Source: Microbacterium sp. 3J1
GTDB lineage: Bacteria > Actinomycetota > Actinomycetes > Actinomycetales > Microbacteriaceae
DNA: 64,000 nucleotides
Assembly: GCF_001049495.1 (NCBI RefSeq)
Contig: NZ_CDWI01000004.1
Span: forward strand, 124,001-188,000
Reading direction: 5' to 3'
In this document: positions 52,576-61,718 of the stretch, in pieces
Numbering within the stretch: the first letter of the stretch is position 1
Layout of the letters: the number at the start of each line of letters is the position of its first letter
Program-made: the position numbers and the translations under genes
Notes under the pieces: generated by a model
Databases searched by the model: none
Told to the model about the DNA's origin: nothing
Seen by the model: only the letters and a program-made list of their open reading frames with translations

Positions 52576-53631
52576 ATGACCACGAGCGCGCACGCCGACG
52601 AGTCCACCCACCCGAAGAGGGTTCGCCGCCCGTGGCATCGGACCACGATCGCGCTCGGGGTCGTCCTCATCGTGGTCGCGGTGATCGCGATCGTCGGCGC
52701 CCTCACCCCCTGGCCCTCCGCCATGCTCATCCGGTCGGTGTTCACGCAGGGCGGCGAGGCCACAGCGGCCGAGATGGACGCGCACGTCCCGGATACGGCG
52801 CTCACCGAGCAGCTCGACGTGGCCTATTCCGACGGCGGCGCAGACACCACCATGGACGTCTTCGCCCCGGCATCCGCCACCGCCCCGTTGCCGACGGTCG
52901 TCTGGATCCACGGCGGCGCCTGGATCTCCGGAGAGAAGGAGAACGTCGACCCGTACATGCGCATCCTCGCCGCGGAGGGCTACACGACGATCGCCGTGAA
53001 CTACACGATCGGCCCCGAGGGCGTGTACCCGCTCGCGGTGCATCAGCTCAACGACGCGCTCGCCTACATCGACGAGCACGCCGAGGAGCTCGGCGTCGAC
53101 CCGAACCAGATCGTGCTCGCGGGGGACTCGGCGGGCGGCCAGCTCGCCAGTCAGATGGCCACCCTCATCACCAGCCCCGACTATGCCGCGATCATGGACA
53201 TCGAGCCGTCGCTGGAGGCATCGCAGGTCGTCGCGACGATTCTCAACTGCGGCGTCTACGACCTGGCGGCGCTCGCCCGGCTCGACGGCATCGCCGGGTG
53301 GGGCCTCAAGTCAGCCATGTGGGCGTATTCGGGCACCAAGACCTGGGCGGAGGATTCGACCGGCGCGACCATGTCGACCATCGACTGGGTCACCGCCGAC
53401 TTCCCCACCACGTACATCTCCGGCGGAAACGGCGACGGCCTCACCTGGCTGCAGTCGATCCCGATGGCTCAGCGCCTGGAGGAGCTGGGCGTCGACGTCA
53501 CGACGCTGTTCTGGCCGGCCCCTCACGAACCCGCGTTGCCGCACGAGTACCAGTTCCACCTCGACATGCCGGACGCGCGGACGGCCCTGCAGAAGACGAT
53601 CGAGTTCCTGGACGCGCACACGACGCGCTGA
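52576..53631 (+). CDS. membrane-anchored alpha/beta hydrolase (HSL/BD-FAE-like esterase)
   Basis: 351 residues. One N-terminal membrane helix (about 24-45) after a basic stretch suggests an extracytoplasmic, anchored enzyme. WIHGGAWISGEKEN (HGG oxyanion motif), LAGDSAGGQLA (nucleophile Ser), and a final Asp/His set near GGNGDGL and PHEY. Substrate unknown. Confidence 0.87.
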   Translation: MTTSAHADESTHPKRVRRPWHRTTIALGVVLIVVAVIAIVGALTPWPSAMLIRSVFTQGGEATAAEMDAHVPDTALTEQLDVAYSDGGADTTMDVFAPASATAPLPTVVWIHGGAWISGEKENVDPYMRILAAEGYTTIAVNYTIGPEGVYPLAVHQLNDALAYIDEHAEELGVDPNQIVLAGDSAGGQLASQMATLITSPDYAAIMDIEPSLEASQVVATILNCGVYDLAALARLDGIAGWGLKSAMWAYSGTKTWAEDSTGATMSTIDWVTADFPTTYISGGNGDGLTWLQSIPMAQRLEELGVDVTTLFWPAPHEPALPHEYQFHLDMPDARTALQKTIEFLDAHTTR

Positions 53632-53688
53632 GCCTCGCCCACCACGCACGCCCTGTCCCGATCTGCCGGGAAGGAACAGGTCCGGCCC

Positions 53689-55062
53689 CTACTCCATCGT
53701 GTCGAGGATGCCGACGAGGCTCTCGAACGTCGTGAGCGGGTTGAGGATCGCGAACCGGGTGTTCGGACGGCCTCCGTGTGAGCTCGGCACGACGAAGGCC
53801 CGCTGCGAGTCGAGCAGCTCGTCGGACCAGCGGTCGTAGTCGGCGCGCTCCCACCCCTCGCGCTCGAACACCACGACCGAGAGCTGCGGATCTCGCACGA
53901 GACGCAGCCCGGGCCGGGAGGCGATCTCGTCGGCGATGCGCTTCGTCAGGGCGAGCGTCGCTCCGACCGCCTCGCGGTAGGCCGTCACGCCGTAGGTGGC
54001 CAACGAGAACCAGAGCGGCAGACCCCGCGGGCGGCGTGTGAGCTGGATCGAGTAGTCCGAGGGGCTGTAGTCGTCGCCGTCAGTCAGGGTGTCGAGGTAC
54101 TCCGCGTGCTGCGTGTGCGCCCGGCGTCCGTTCTCGGGGTCGCGATAGATCAGCGCACAGCAGTCGAACGGCGCGAACAGCCACTTGTGCGGATCGACGA
54201 TCACCGAATCGGCGCGCTCGACCCCGACGAAGATGTCGCGCGCCTCGGGGGCGAGCATCGCCGTGAGCCCGTACGCGCCGTCGATGTGCAGCCAGAAGTC
54301 GAACTCGTCCTTGAGCGCGGCGATGCCCCCGATGTCGTCGACGATCCCGAAGTTCGTCGACCCTGCCGTCGCGATGACGGCGCAGATCTCGTCGCCGTGC
54401 TCGCGCAGCGCCTCGCGCACGGCATCCGCGCGCAGTCTGCCGTCGGCTCCCGCCGGCACGAGCAGGACGTCGGCGTCCATGACCTTCGCGGCGGACTTGT
54501 TCGAGGAGTGCGCCTCTGTGCTGCACACGATCCTCCAGCGCGACGGGGGCGTCTTCCCCTGCTCCGCGAGGCGGGTCTTCGCGGCCTCGCGCGCGGCGAC
54601 CAGCGCCGACAGGTTGCCGATCGTGCCGCCCTGGACGAACACTCCCCCGGCGGTGTCGGGCAGGCCGAACTCCGCGGCGAGGAAGGACAGGACCTCGTTC
54701 TCGGCGTGCACGGCTCCCGCACCCTCGAGCCAGCTGCCTCCGTACAGACCGGATGCCGAGACGACGAGGTCGAACGCGATCGACGCGATGGTCGGTGCCG
54801 TGGGGATGAACGACAGGTAGGCGGGGTGGCTCGTGGTCAGGCACGCCGGCGCGAGGATGTGCTCGAAGACGCTGAGCGCCCGGTGCGATCCGAGGCCCGT
54901 GTCGGTGATCGTCGGGCCGACGAGCCGGTTGAGCTCGGCCGGGGTCTGCGGCTTGTCGAGCGGCACGTCGGCGGCGAGCATCCGCCGTCGCGAGTAGTCG
55001 AGCACGGCGTCGACGATCGCCGTCGACTCGGTCGATGCGGCATGCATGCGGTCTGCGCCCAT
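53689..55062 (-). CDS. group II PLP-dependent decarboxylase
   Basis: 457 residues. GGVFVQGGTIGNLSALVAAREA (PLP phosphate region), STEAHSSNKSAAKVM, WLHIDGAYG and VDPHKWLFAPFDCCAL with the Schiff-base lysine. Similar to aromatic-L-amino-acid/diaminobutyrate decarboxylases; the amine product is unknown. Start could also be at ATG 55047. Transcribed after a TetR gene with a 5-base gap. Confidence 0.88.
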   Translation of the reverse strand: MGADRMHAASTESTAIVDAVLDYSRRRMLAADVPLDKPQTPAELNRLVGPTITDTGLGSHRALSVFEHILAPACLTTSHPAYLSFIPTAPTIASIAFDLVVSASGLYGGSWLEGAGAVHAENEVLSFLAAEFGLPDTAGGVFVQGGTIGNLSALVAAREAAKTRLAEQGKTPPSRWRIVCSTEAHSSNKSAAKVMDADVLLVPAGADGRLRADAVREALREHGDEICAVIATAGSTNFGIVDDIGGIAALKDEFDFWLHIDGAYGLTAMLAPEARDIFVGVERADSVIVDPHKWLFAPFDCCALIYRDPENGRRAHTQHAEYLDTLTDGDDYSPSDYSIQLTRRPRGLPLWFSLATYGVTAYREAVGATLALTKRIADEIASRPGLRLVRDPQLSVVVFEREGWERADYDRWSDELLDSQRAFVVPSSHGGRPNTRFAILNPLTTFESLVGILDTME

Positions 55063-55067
55063 GGTTC

Positions 55068-55721
55068 TCAGCTGTCCGTTCCGGTGAGTGCGGGCGACGT
55101 GCCCTGTCGAGTGTCGGTCGGCGCATCGAGCACCGCCGCGAGCGTGCGTCTGGCGAGGTCCGAGCGATCGCGCGGCGCCCACTTCACGAGCGAGTGCGCG
55201 CTCATGCCGTCGACCATCGCGAGCAGCATCCACGCGGACGTCCCCGGGTCGACCCGGATGCTCGGATCTTCGGTGATCGCCCGCGCGATCAGGTCTTCGA
55301 GGCCGCTCTGCCAGAGGTCCATCTCGGCCCGCACGCCGGCGGCCAGGGCGTCGTTGCGCGCACCCAGGGCCCATGCCTGCACCCAGACCATGGCGACGTC
55401 GTCGCGGGAGTCGTCGAGCAGGGTCTCGATGATGCGCAGGAGGTTGTCGCGGAGCCCGATCGAGGCGTCGTACGCGTCGATCACCTCATCGCGTTCGGCG
55501 GCCACGATCGCGGAGAACACCTCGGCGATGAAGGCGTCCATCACCGGACGGTAGTGCGCGACGAGTGCGGGAGTGACCCCCACGCGCGCGGCGATCGCAC
55601 GCACTGTCAGCGCCTCGAGCCCGCTCTCACCGGCGAGCGCGATGGCGCCGTCGAGGATCGATCGCTCGCGCTGCTCGGGAGGCAGTCGACGCGGTGCGGG
55701 GGCTCTTGACGCGGTCTTCAT
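55068..55721 (-). CDS. TetR family regulator
   Basis: 217 residues. HTH LTVRAIAARVGVTPALVAHY (about 39-58). The effector domain has BetI-like character (AMVDGMSAHSLV). ATG 55721; an adjacent GTG at 55724 is possible. Divergent from the deiminase-amidase operon, with an inverted repeat between. Confidence 0.87.
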   Translation of the reverse strand: MKTASRAPAPRRLPPEQRERSILDGAIALAGESGLEALTVRAIAARVGVTPALVAHYRPVMDAFIAEVFSAIVAAERDEVIDAYDASIGLRDNLLRIIETLLDDSRDDVAMVWVQAWALGARNDALAAGVRAEMDLWQSGLEDLIARAITEDPSIRVDPGTSAWMLLAMVDGMSAHSLVKWAPRDRSDLARRTLAAVLDAPTDTRQGTSPALTGTDS

Positions 55722-55739
55722 CACCGGTTACTGTAGCAC

Positions 55740-55761
55740 CTGTTGATCGCCCGTTCAATAG
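55740..55761. promoter_or_regulatory. inverted repeat CTGTTGATC-4-GTTCAATAG, TetR operator candidate
   Basis: 9-bp arms matching at 7 of 9 positions around a 4-base spacer, in the 77-base gap between the TetR and deiminase genes. Confidence 0.45.
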
Positions 55762-55798
55762 CGGATTCCCCGCGGCGGTCGACAGCGAGGAGACCATC

Positions 55799-56839
55799 AT
55801 GGCCTGGCAGATGCCCGCCGAGACCGCACGCCACGACCGCACCTGGATGGCGTTCCCCGCCGAGGGCGTGACCTTGGGCGACACGACGGCGCAGCGCGAG
55901 GAGGGCTATGCCACATGGACGGCCGTCGCGCACGCCGTCGCCGAGTTCGAGCCCGTGTCGATGCTGGTCGACCCGAGCGAGATCTCCCGCGCCCGACGCC
56001 TGCTCAGCGGCGCCGTCGACATCGTCGAGGCGCCGGTCGACGAGTTCTGGATGCGGGACTCCGGCCCGACGTTCGTCATCGACCCCGATCGCCCCGGAGT
56101 CCTCGGGGCCGTGGACTGGATCTTCAACGGCTGGGGTGCTCCGGCGTGGGCGCAGTGGCACAAGGCCGCGCAGCACGCGCGCATCGTCGCCGGCGCCGTC
56201 GGCGCCGAGCTCGTCAGCTCGACGCTCGTGAACGAGGGCGGCGGGATCCACGTCGACGGCGAGGGCACGGTGCTGCTCACCGAGACGGTGCAGCTCGATC
56301 CGCGCCGCAACCCCTACGCCGACAGGCAGCGCGTGGAGGCCGAGATGGCGCGCACGATCGGCGCGACCACGGCCGTCTGGCTGCCCCGCGGTCTCACCCG
56401 CGACTACGACGAGTTCGGCACCAACGGGCACGTCGACATCGTCGCGACTCTCGTCGCTCCGGGCCGGGTGCTGCTGCACGATCAGCAGGATCCGGAGCAC
56501 CCCGATCATGCCGTCACCCGCGAGCTGCGCGCGCACCTGGAGCAGCAGACGGATGCCGCGGGCCGCCGCTTCGAGGTCATCGGCCTCCCCGCGCCTTCGA
56601 CGCTTCGCGACGACGAAGGCTTCGTCGACTGGAGCTACGTCAACCACCTCGTGACGAACGACGGCGTGGTCGCGTGCGGCTTCGGCGACGAGAAGGCCGA
56701 TGCCGCGGCGCGGGAGGTCCTCTCCGACGCGTACCCCGGCCGCCGCGTCGTCACGGTCGACGCGCGCCCGCTGTTCGACCGCGGCGGCGGGATCCACTGC
56801 ATCACCCAGCAGCAGCCCAGCGTGGGGGTGCGCGGATGA
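55799..56839 (+). CDS. agmatine deiminase/peptidylarginine deiminase family enzyme
   Basis: 346 residues. FWMRDSGPTF (D), NEGGGIHVDG, EFGTNGHVDIVA (His) and the nucleophile Cys in GGGIHCITQQQP complete a guanidine-deiminase site. Family members turn agmatine into N-carbamoylputrescine. ATG 55799 follows GAGGAGA. Its TGA overlaps the amidase ATG. Confidence 0.87.
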   Translation: MAWQMPAETARHDRTWMAFPAEGVTLGDTTAQREEGYATWTAVAHAVAEFEPVSMLVDPSEISRARRLLSGAVDIVEAPVDEFWMRDSGPTFVIDPDRPGVLGAVDWIFNGWGAPAWAQWHKAAQHARIVAGAVGAELVSSTLVNEGGGIHVDGEGTVLLTETVQLDPRRNPYADRQRVEAEMARTIGATTAVWLPRGLTRDYDEFGTNGHVDIVATLVAPGRVLLHDQQDPEHPDHAVTRELRAHLEQQTDAAGRRFEVIGLPAPSTLRDDEGFVDWSYVNHLVTNDGVVACGFGDEKADAAAREVLSDAYPGRRVVTVDARPLFDRGGGIHCITQQQPSVGVRG

Positions 56840-58551
56840 TCGACGTGGTGGAGGCGTCCATCGCCGAGCTGCGGCGAGCGCTCGAGAACGGGACGACGAC
56901 GGCGGTCGAACTGGTCGACGCGTACCTCGCGCGCATCGACGCCTATGACGGTCCCGAGACGGACACGGCGCTCAACGCAGTGGTCGTGCGCAACCCCGAG
57001 GCGCGCGCCGAGGCCGCGGCCTCCGATGCCCGCCGGGCGAGCGGTGCGACCCTCGGGCCGCTCGACGGCATCCCGTACACCGCGAAGGACAGCTACCTGG
57101 TCCGCGGCCTGACCGCCGCATCTGGCAGCCCGGCGTTCGCGGACCTCGTCGCGCAGCGCGATGCGTTCACGGTCGAGCGCCTGCGAGCGGGCGGAGCGAT
57201 CTGCCTGGGGCTGACGAACATGCCCCCGATGGCCAACGGCGGCATGCAGCGCGGTGTCTATGGACGAGCGGAGAGCCCGTACAACGCCGACTTCCTCACC
57301 GCTCCGTTCGCCTCGGGGTCGTCCAACGGCTCAGGTACGGCGACGGCCGCGAGCTTCGGCGCGTTCGGGCTCGGCGAGGAGACGTGGTCGAGCGGCCGCG
57401 GCCCCGCGACGAACAACGCGCTCTGCGCCTACACGCCCTCGCGTGGCGTGATCTCGACCCGCGGCAACTGGCCGCTGGTTCCGACCATGGACGTCGTCGT
57501 GCCGCACGCCCGCACCATGGCCGACCTGCTCGAGGTGCTCGACGTGATCGTCGCCGACGACGCCGACACCCGCGGCGACTTCTGGCGGGCGCAGCCCTGG
57601 GTGCCGGTGCCGTCGGCATCCGCCGTCCGCCCCGAGTCGTACCCGGCGCTCGCGGCCGAGGGCGGCGCCCCGCTCGCCGGCGTCCGTATCGGCATCCCCC
57701 GCATGTACATCAACGCGGATCCGGATGCCGGCATGGCGGAGAACCCCGGCATCGGCGGCCCCACCGGGCAGCGCATCGAGACCCGCGCCTCCGTGATCGC
57801 GCAGTGGGAAGCGGCTCGTGGTGACCTCGAGTCAGCGGGCGCGACCGTGGTCGAGGTCGACTTCCCCGTGGTGTCGAACTACGAGGGCGACCGCCCGGGG
57901 GCGCCTACGATCGCGACCCGTGGGCTCGTGTCGCCGGAGTACCTGCGGCGCGAGATCGTCGACCTGTCGGCGTGGGCGTGGGAGGACTTCCTGCAGGCGA
58001 ACGGCGACCCGGCGCTCGACACACTCGCGGCCGTCGACGGGTCCTCGATCTTCCCGCACCCCGAGGGCGCGCTCCCCGATCGCTACACGGGATTCGACGA
58101 TGACATCGCCGAGTACCCCGACTGGGTGCGCGAGAATCCGGGCGCTCGCTTCGAGGACATGCCGGAGCTCCCCGACGGCCTGCGCGGACTCGAGGAGACG
58201 CGACGCGTCGACCTCGAGGAGTGGATGGACGAGCTCGAACTCGACGCGGTGGTGTTCCCCGCGGTCGCCGATGTGGGCCCGGCCGACATGGACGTGAACG
58301 AGGCGTCCGCCGACCTCGGATGGCGCAACGGCACGTGGATCGCGAACGGCAACCTCGCCGTGCGTCACCTCGGCATCCCCACCGTGACCGTGCCCATGGG
58401 GCTCATGGCTGACATCGGCATGCCGATCGGCCTGACGTTCGCCGGCCGCGCCTACGACGATTCGGCTCTGCTGCGCCTGGCCGCAGCGTTCGAGGCGGTC
58501 GGAGAGCCGGGAGCGCGCCGCACGTCTCCCCCGCGCACCCCGAGGCTCTAG
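56836..58551 (+). CDS. amidase signature family enzyme
   Basis: 571 residues. Lys in YTAKDSYL, the cis-Ser region ASGSSNGSGTATA and nucleophile Ser in EETWSSGRGPATNN, i.e. the Ser-cisSer-Lys triad of amidases, though the glycine-serine box departs from the usual GGSSGG. Coupled to the deiminase by ATGA, it may hydrolyse the carbamoyl/amide product; this is inferred from position. Confidence 0.87.
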   Translation: MIDVVEASIAELRRALENGTTTAVELVDAYLARIDAYDGPETDTALNAVVVRNPEARAEAAASDARRASGATLGPLDGIPYTAKDSYLVRGLTAASGSPAFADLVAQRDAFTVERLRAGGAICLGLTNMPPMANGGMQRGVYGRAESPYNADFLTAPFASGSSNGSGTATAASFGAFGLGEETWSSGRGPATNNALCAYTPSRGVISTRGNWPLVPTMDVVVPHARTMADLLEVLDVIVADDADTRGDFWRAQPWVPVPSASAVRPESYPALAAEGGAPLAGVRIGIPRMYINADPDAGMAENPGIGGPTGQRIETRASVIAQWEAARGDLESAGATVVEVDFPVVSNYEGDRPGAPTIATRGLVSPEYLRREIVDLSAWAWEDFLQANGDPALDTLAAVDGSSIFPHPEGALPDRYTGFDDDIAEYPDWVRENPGARFEDMPELPDGLRGLEETRRVDLEEWMDELELDAVVFPAVADVGPADMDVNEASADLGWRNGTWIANGNLAVRHLGIPTVTVPMGLMADIGMPIGLTFAGRAYDDSALLRLAAAFEAVGEPGARRTSPPRTPRL

Positions 58552-58577
58552 GACCACTCCCCCTCGACATTTCACTA

Positions 58578-58605
58578 TTGTGACGCTCGCCACGATCGTT
58601 ATATG
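58578..58605 (+). promoter_or_regulatory. kynurenine operon promoter candidate
   Basis: TTGTGA, then TTATAT/TATATG 15-16 bases later, about 34 bases before kynA. An imperfect palindrome GTGACGCTCGCCAC overlaps the -35 and could be the regulator site. Confidence 0.45.
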
Positions 58606-58610
58606 TTTTT

Positions 58611-58628
58611 CCTGTCCGTCACGACAGG
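58611..58628 (+). promoter_or_regulatory. hairpin overlapping the kynA Shine-Dalgarno
   Basis: CCTGTC-CGTCAC-GACAGG; the 3' arm overlaps AGGAAG (58626-58631), the ribosome-binding site of kynA. Confidence 0.5.
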
Positions 58629-58637
58629 AAGCGACCC

Positions 58638-59492
58638 ATGAGCACCGAGAACAACGAGCGCGAGCTCGAGGCCGGCATCGTCACCGATCTGTCCGGTCGC
58701 ATGACCTACGGGTCGTACCTCTCTCTCGATCAGCTGCTCACGTCGCAGCATCCGGTCAGCGTTCCCGAGCACCACGACGAACTGCTGTTCATCATCCAGC
58801 ACCAGACCACCGAGCTCTGGCTCAAGCAGCTCCTGCACGAGCTGTCCTCGGCTCGCGAGCTGCTCGCGAGCGACGATCTGCGTGAAGCCCTGAAGCGTGT
58901 CGCCCGCATCAAGCGCATCCAGGACGTCATCACGCAGCAGTGGTCGATCCTCGCGACCCTCACCCCCACGGAGTACGCGCAGTTCCGTGGAGCGCTCGGC
59001 AACTCCTCGGGCTTCCAGTCGGTGCAGTACCGGGCGGTCGAGTTCGCCCTCGGCAACAAGAACGAGAAGATGCTCGGCGTCTTCGGCGACCATCCCGCGA
59101 ACCTCGCTCTGCTGACCGCCGAGTGGGAGAAGCCGACGCTGTACGACGAGTTCCTGCGCTACGCGTCGCGCCGCGGGCTGCCGATCCCCGCCGAGATCCT
59201 CGACCGGGACGTGCGCCTCCCCTACCGCGAGACGCCCGAGCTGGTGCCCGCGATCCGCGAGATCTACCAGAACCACCAGGAGCACTGGGACCTCTACGAG
59301 GCCTGCGAAGACCTCGTAGACCTCGAGGACAACTTCCAGTTCTGGCGCTTCCGCCACCTCAAGACCGTCGCCCGCACGATCGGCATGAAGGTCGGGACCG
59401 GCGGCTCGAGCGGCGTCGGCTTCCTCCAGCGCGCACTCGACCTCACGTTCTTCCCCGAGCTGTACACCGTGCGCACCGAGATCGGCAGCTGA
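58638..59492 (+). CDS. kynA: tryptophan 2,3-dioxygenase
   Basis: 284 residues. MTYGSYLSLDQLL, HHDELLFIIQHQTTELWLKQLL (substrate and heme pocket) and NFQFWRFRHLKTVARTIG with the axial His region. It opens the indole ring of L-Trp to N-formylkynurenine using heme. Its TGA overlaps the next ATG (TGATG). Confidence 0.95.
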   Translation: MSTENNERELEAGIVTDLSGRMTYGSYLSLDQLLTSQHPVSVPEHHDELLFIIQHQTTELWLKQLLHELSSARELLASDDLREALKRVARIKRIQDVITQQWSILATLTPTEYAQFRGALGNSSGFQSVQYRAVEFALGNKNEKMLGVFGDHPANLALLTAEWEKPTLYDEFLRYASRRGLPIPAEILDRDVRLPYRETPELVPAIREIYQNHQEHWDLYEACEDLVDLEDNFQFWRFRHLKTVARTIGMKVGTGGSSGVGFLQRALDLTFFPELYTVRTEIGS

Positions 59493-60448
59493 TGTTCGCC
59501 GCCACGTTCTTCGACGGTGAGGGATGGCGCGACGGCGTGCTCGGCATCGAGGACGGCCGCCCGGTGCTGCGCGACGCCTGGGCGACACCGGGGATGCGGC
59601 GCCTCGACGGCGTGCTCGTCGGCGGATTCACCGACCACCACGTGCATCTTCAGCTCGTGGACCACACGCTGCTCGCCGCGTCGTCGCTCGGTCGCGTGGT
59701 CGATCTGGGCGCGGATCCGCGTGTCCTCTCAGAGCTCCGCTCCTCGCTCGACGATCAGGGCGTGGCCATCGAGTTCGCCGGGGCATTCCTCACGTCCGTC
59801 GGCGGCTACCCCACTGACCGCGACTGGGCGCCGGTCGACTCGTTCCGTGAGGTCGCGGACGCCACCGCGGCAGAGGCGGCCGTGGGCGAGATGGCCGATG
59901 CCGGAGCATCCTGCATCAAGGTCGCGAGCAACCGCACCGCCGGCCCCGTCTTCGACGACGCCCTCTTCGGTGTGATCGTCGAGAACGCCCACGCGCGCGG
60001 ACTCCCGGTCGTCGCCCACGCCGAGGGCCGCGGCGAGGCGCAGCGCGTCGCCCGGCTCGGGGCCGACCGGCTCGCCCACGCGCCGTTCACCGAGCGGCTC
60101 ACCGATGACGAGATCGCCGCGCAGGCGGCATCCGTCTCGTGGATCTCGACGCTCGCGATCCACGGCGGCGCCGACCTGCGCATCGCGCTCGACAACGTCC
60201 GCCGCTTCCATGCCGCCGGCGGAACCGTGCTCTACGGCACCGACATGGGCAACGGCCCCACACCGGTCGGCGTGAACGGACAGGAGATCGCCGCGCTGCG
60301 GGATGCCGGGATCACCGGCGCCGCGCTGCTGCGCGCACTCGCCCCGCAGAAGCCCCTCGACCCGGCATCCGTACTGCTCCGACTCCCCGGCACCGACGCC
60401 GACCCCACCCTCGCCCGTGCACTGACCGGCGCCGACCTGAAGGCCTGA
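59492..60448 (+). CDS. amidohydrolase-superfamily protein in the formylkynurenine formamidase position
   Basis: 318 residues. Metal ligands of the amidohydrolase barrel are visible: HxH at H50/H52 (GGFTDHHVHLQ), VVAHAEG, RLAHAPFT and the Asp in LYGTDMGN. No alpha/beta-hydrolase or KynB HGGFW-type motif exists in this operon, so this is the candidate enzyme for N-formylkynurenine hydrolysis, from gene order only. Confidence 0.8.
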   Translation: MFAATFFDGEGWRDGVLGIEDGRPVLRDAWATPGMRRLDGVLVGGFTDHHVHLQLVDHTLLAASSLGRVVDLGADPRVLSELRSSLDDQGVAIEFAGAFLTSVGGYPTDRDWAPVDSFREVADATAAEAAVGEMADAGASCIKVASNRTAGPVFDDALFGVIVENAHARGLPVVAHAEGRGEAQRVARLGADRLAHAPFTERLTDDEIAAQAASVSWISTLAIHGGADLRIALDNVRRFHAAGGTVLYGTDMGNGPTPVGVNGQEIAALRDAGITGAALLRALAPQKPLDPASVLLRLPGTDADPTLARALTGADLKA

Positions 60449-60449
60449 C

Positions 60450-61718
60450 ATGACGACATCCGCCGCCTCCCGCATCGCCGACGCCGCGCTGCTCGACCTC
60501 GCCCGCACCCTCGACGCCGCCGACCCGCTGCGCGCACACCTCGACGCGTTCTCGGAGGCGCCCGGCGTCGCCGCCTACCTCGACGGCAACTCGCTCGGAC
60601 GCCCGCTGCGCGACATCCCCGAGCGTCTGGCCGCATTCGCCCGCGAGGACTGGGGAACGCGCCTCATCCGCTCCTGGGACGAGCAGTGGATGGCGTTGCC
60701 CATGGAACTCGGCGACCGCATCGGCCGCATCGCCTTGGGCGCGGCGCCGGGTCAGACGGTCGTCGCGGACTCGACGAGCGTGCTGATCTACAAGCTGATG
60801 CGCGCCGCTCTCGACCGGCCGGGGAGCGGGCGCACCGAGGGCCGCACCGAGCTCGTGATCGAGACGAGGAACTTCCCGACCGACAGGTTCCTCGCCGAGG
60901 GAGTCGCCGCCGAGACCGGCGCGACGATCCGCTGGCTCGAGCCCGACCCCGTGCTCGGCGTCCAGGTCGCCGACGTCGCCGCCGTCGTGTCCGACCGCAC
61001 GGCTCTCGTGTCGCTCAGCCACGTCGACTACCGCTCCGGCGCGCTGGCGGACATGCCGGCGATCACCGCGGCGGTGCACGACGCGGGCGCCCTCATGATG
61101 TGGGACCTCTGCCACTCGGCGGGCGTCGTGCCGATGCAGCTCGACGACTGGGGTGTCGACCTGGCGGTCGGCTGCACCTACAAGTACCTCAACGGCGGCC
61201 CGGGCTCCCCCGCCTTCGCCTACCTGCGCCGCGAGCACCAGGGCGTGCTGCGGCAGCCGATCCAGGGGTGGTGGAGCGCCGCCGACATCTTCGCGATGGG
61301 CCCTGCGTACGAGCCCGCCGGCGACATCCGCCAGCTGCTCAGCGGCACCCCGCCCATCACGTCGATGCTCGCCATGCAGGGGATGCTCGATCTCATCGAG
61401 CAGGCGACGATCGACGGCGTCCGCGAGAAGTCCCTGAGCCTCACCGACCTCGCGGTGCGCGCCGTCGACGAGGTGCTCGCGCCGCTCGGAGTGCGCCTGC
61501 TCAGCCCGCGCGACGCGTCGATCCGCGGCGGGCACGTCACGATCGGGCATCCGGAGTTCCGCGAGGTGACGAAGGCGCTGTGGGCCGGCGGGATCATCCC
61601 CGACTTCCGGTTCCCCGACGGCATCCGCCTCGGGCTCTCGCCGTTGAGCACCTCGCACGTCGAGACGATCACGGGTGTGCTCGCGGTGCGCGACGCGCTG
61701 GAGTCCCGTGCGGGCTGA
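60450..61718 (+). CDS. kynU: kynureninase
   Basis: 422 residues. DLCHSAGVVPMQLDD and GCTYKYLNGGPGSPAFAY with the PLP lysine and neighbours. It cleaves L-kynurenine to anthranilate and alanine. ATG one base after the previous stop; its 3' end overlaps the regulator start by 11 bases. Confidence 0.95.
   Translation: MTTSAASRIADAALLDLARTLDAADPLRAHLDAFSEAPGVAAYLDGNSLGRPLRDIPERLAAFAREDWGTRLIRSWDEQWMALPMELGDRIGRIALGAAPGQTVVADSTSVLIYKLMRAALDRPGSGRTEGRTELVIETRNFPTDRFLAEGVAAETGATIRWLEPDPVLGVQVADVAAVVSDRTALVSLSHVDYRSGALADMPAITAAVHDAGALMMWDLCHSAGVVPMQLDDWGVDLAVGCTYKYLNGGPGSPAFAYLRREHQGVLRQPIQGWWSAADIFAMGPAYEPAGDIRQLLSGTPPITSMLAMQGMLDLIEQATIDGVREKSLSLTDLAVRAVDEVLAPLGVRLLSPRDASIRGGHVTIGHPEFREVTKALWAGGIIPDFRFPDGIRLGLSPLSTSHVETITGVLAVRDALESRAG

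Noticed and set aside
58578..58605. Definite PaaX operator in the kynA promoter
   Set aside because: The palindrome GTGACGCTCGCCAC is imperfect and no known site consensus for this PaaX clade was recognised; kept only as a promoter note.
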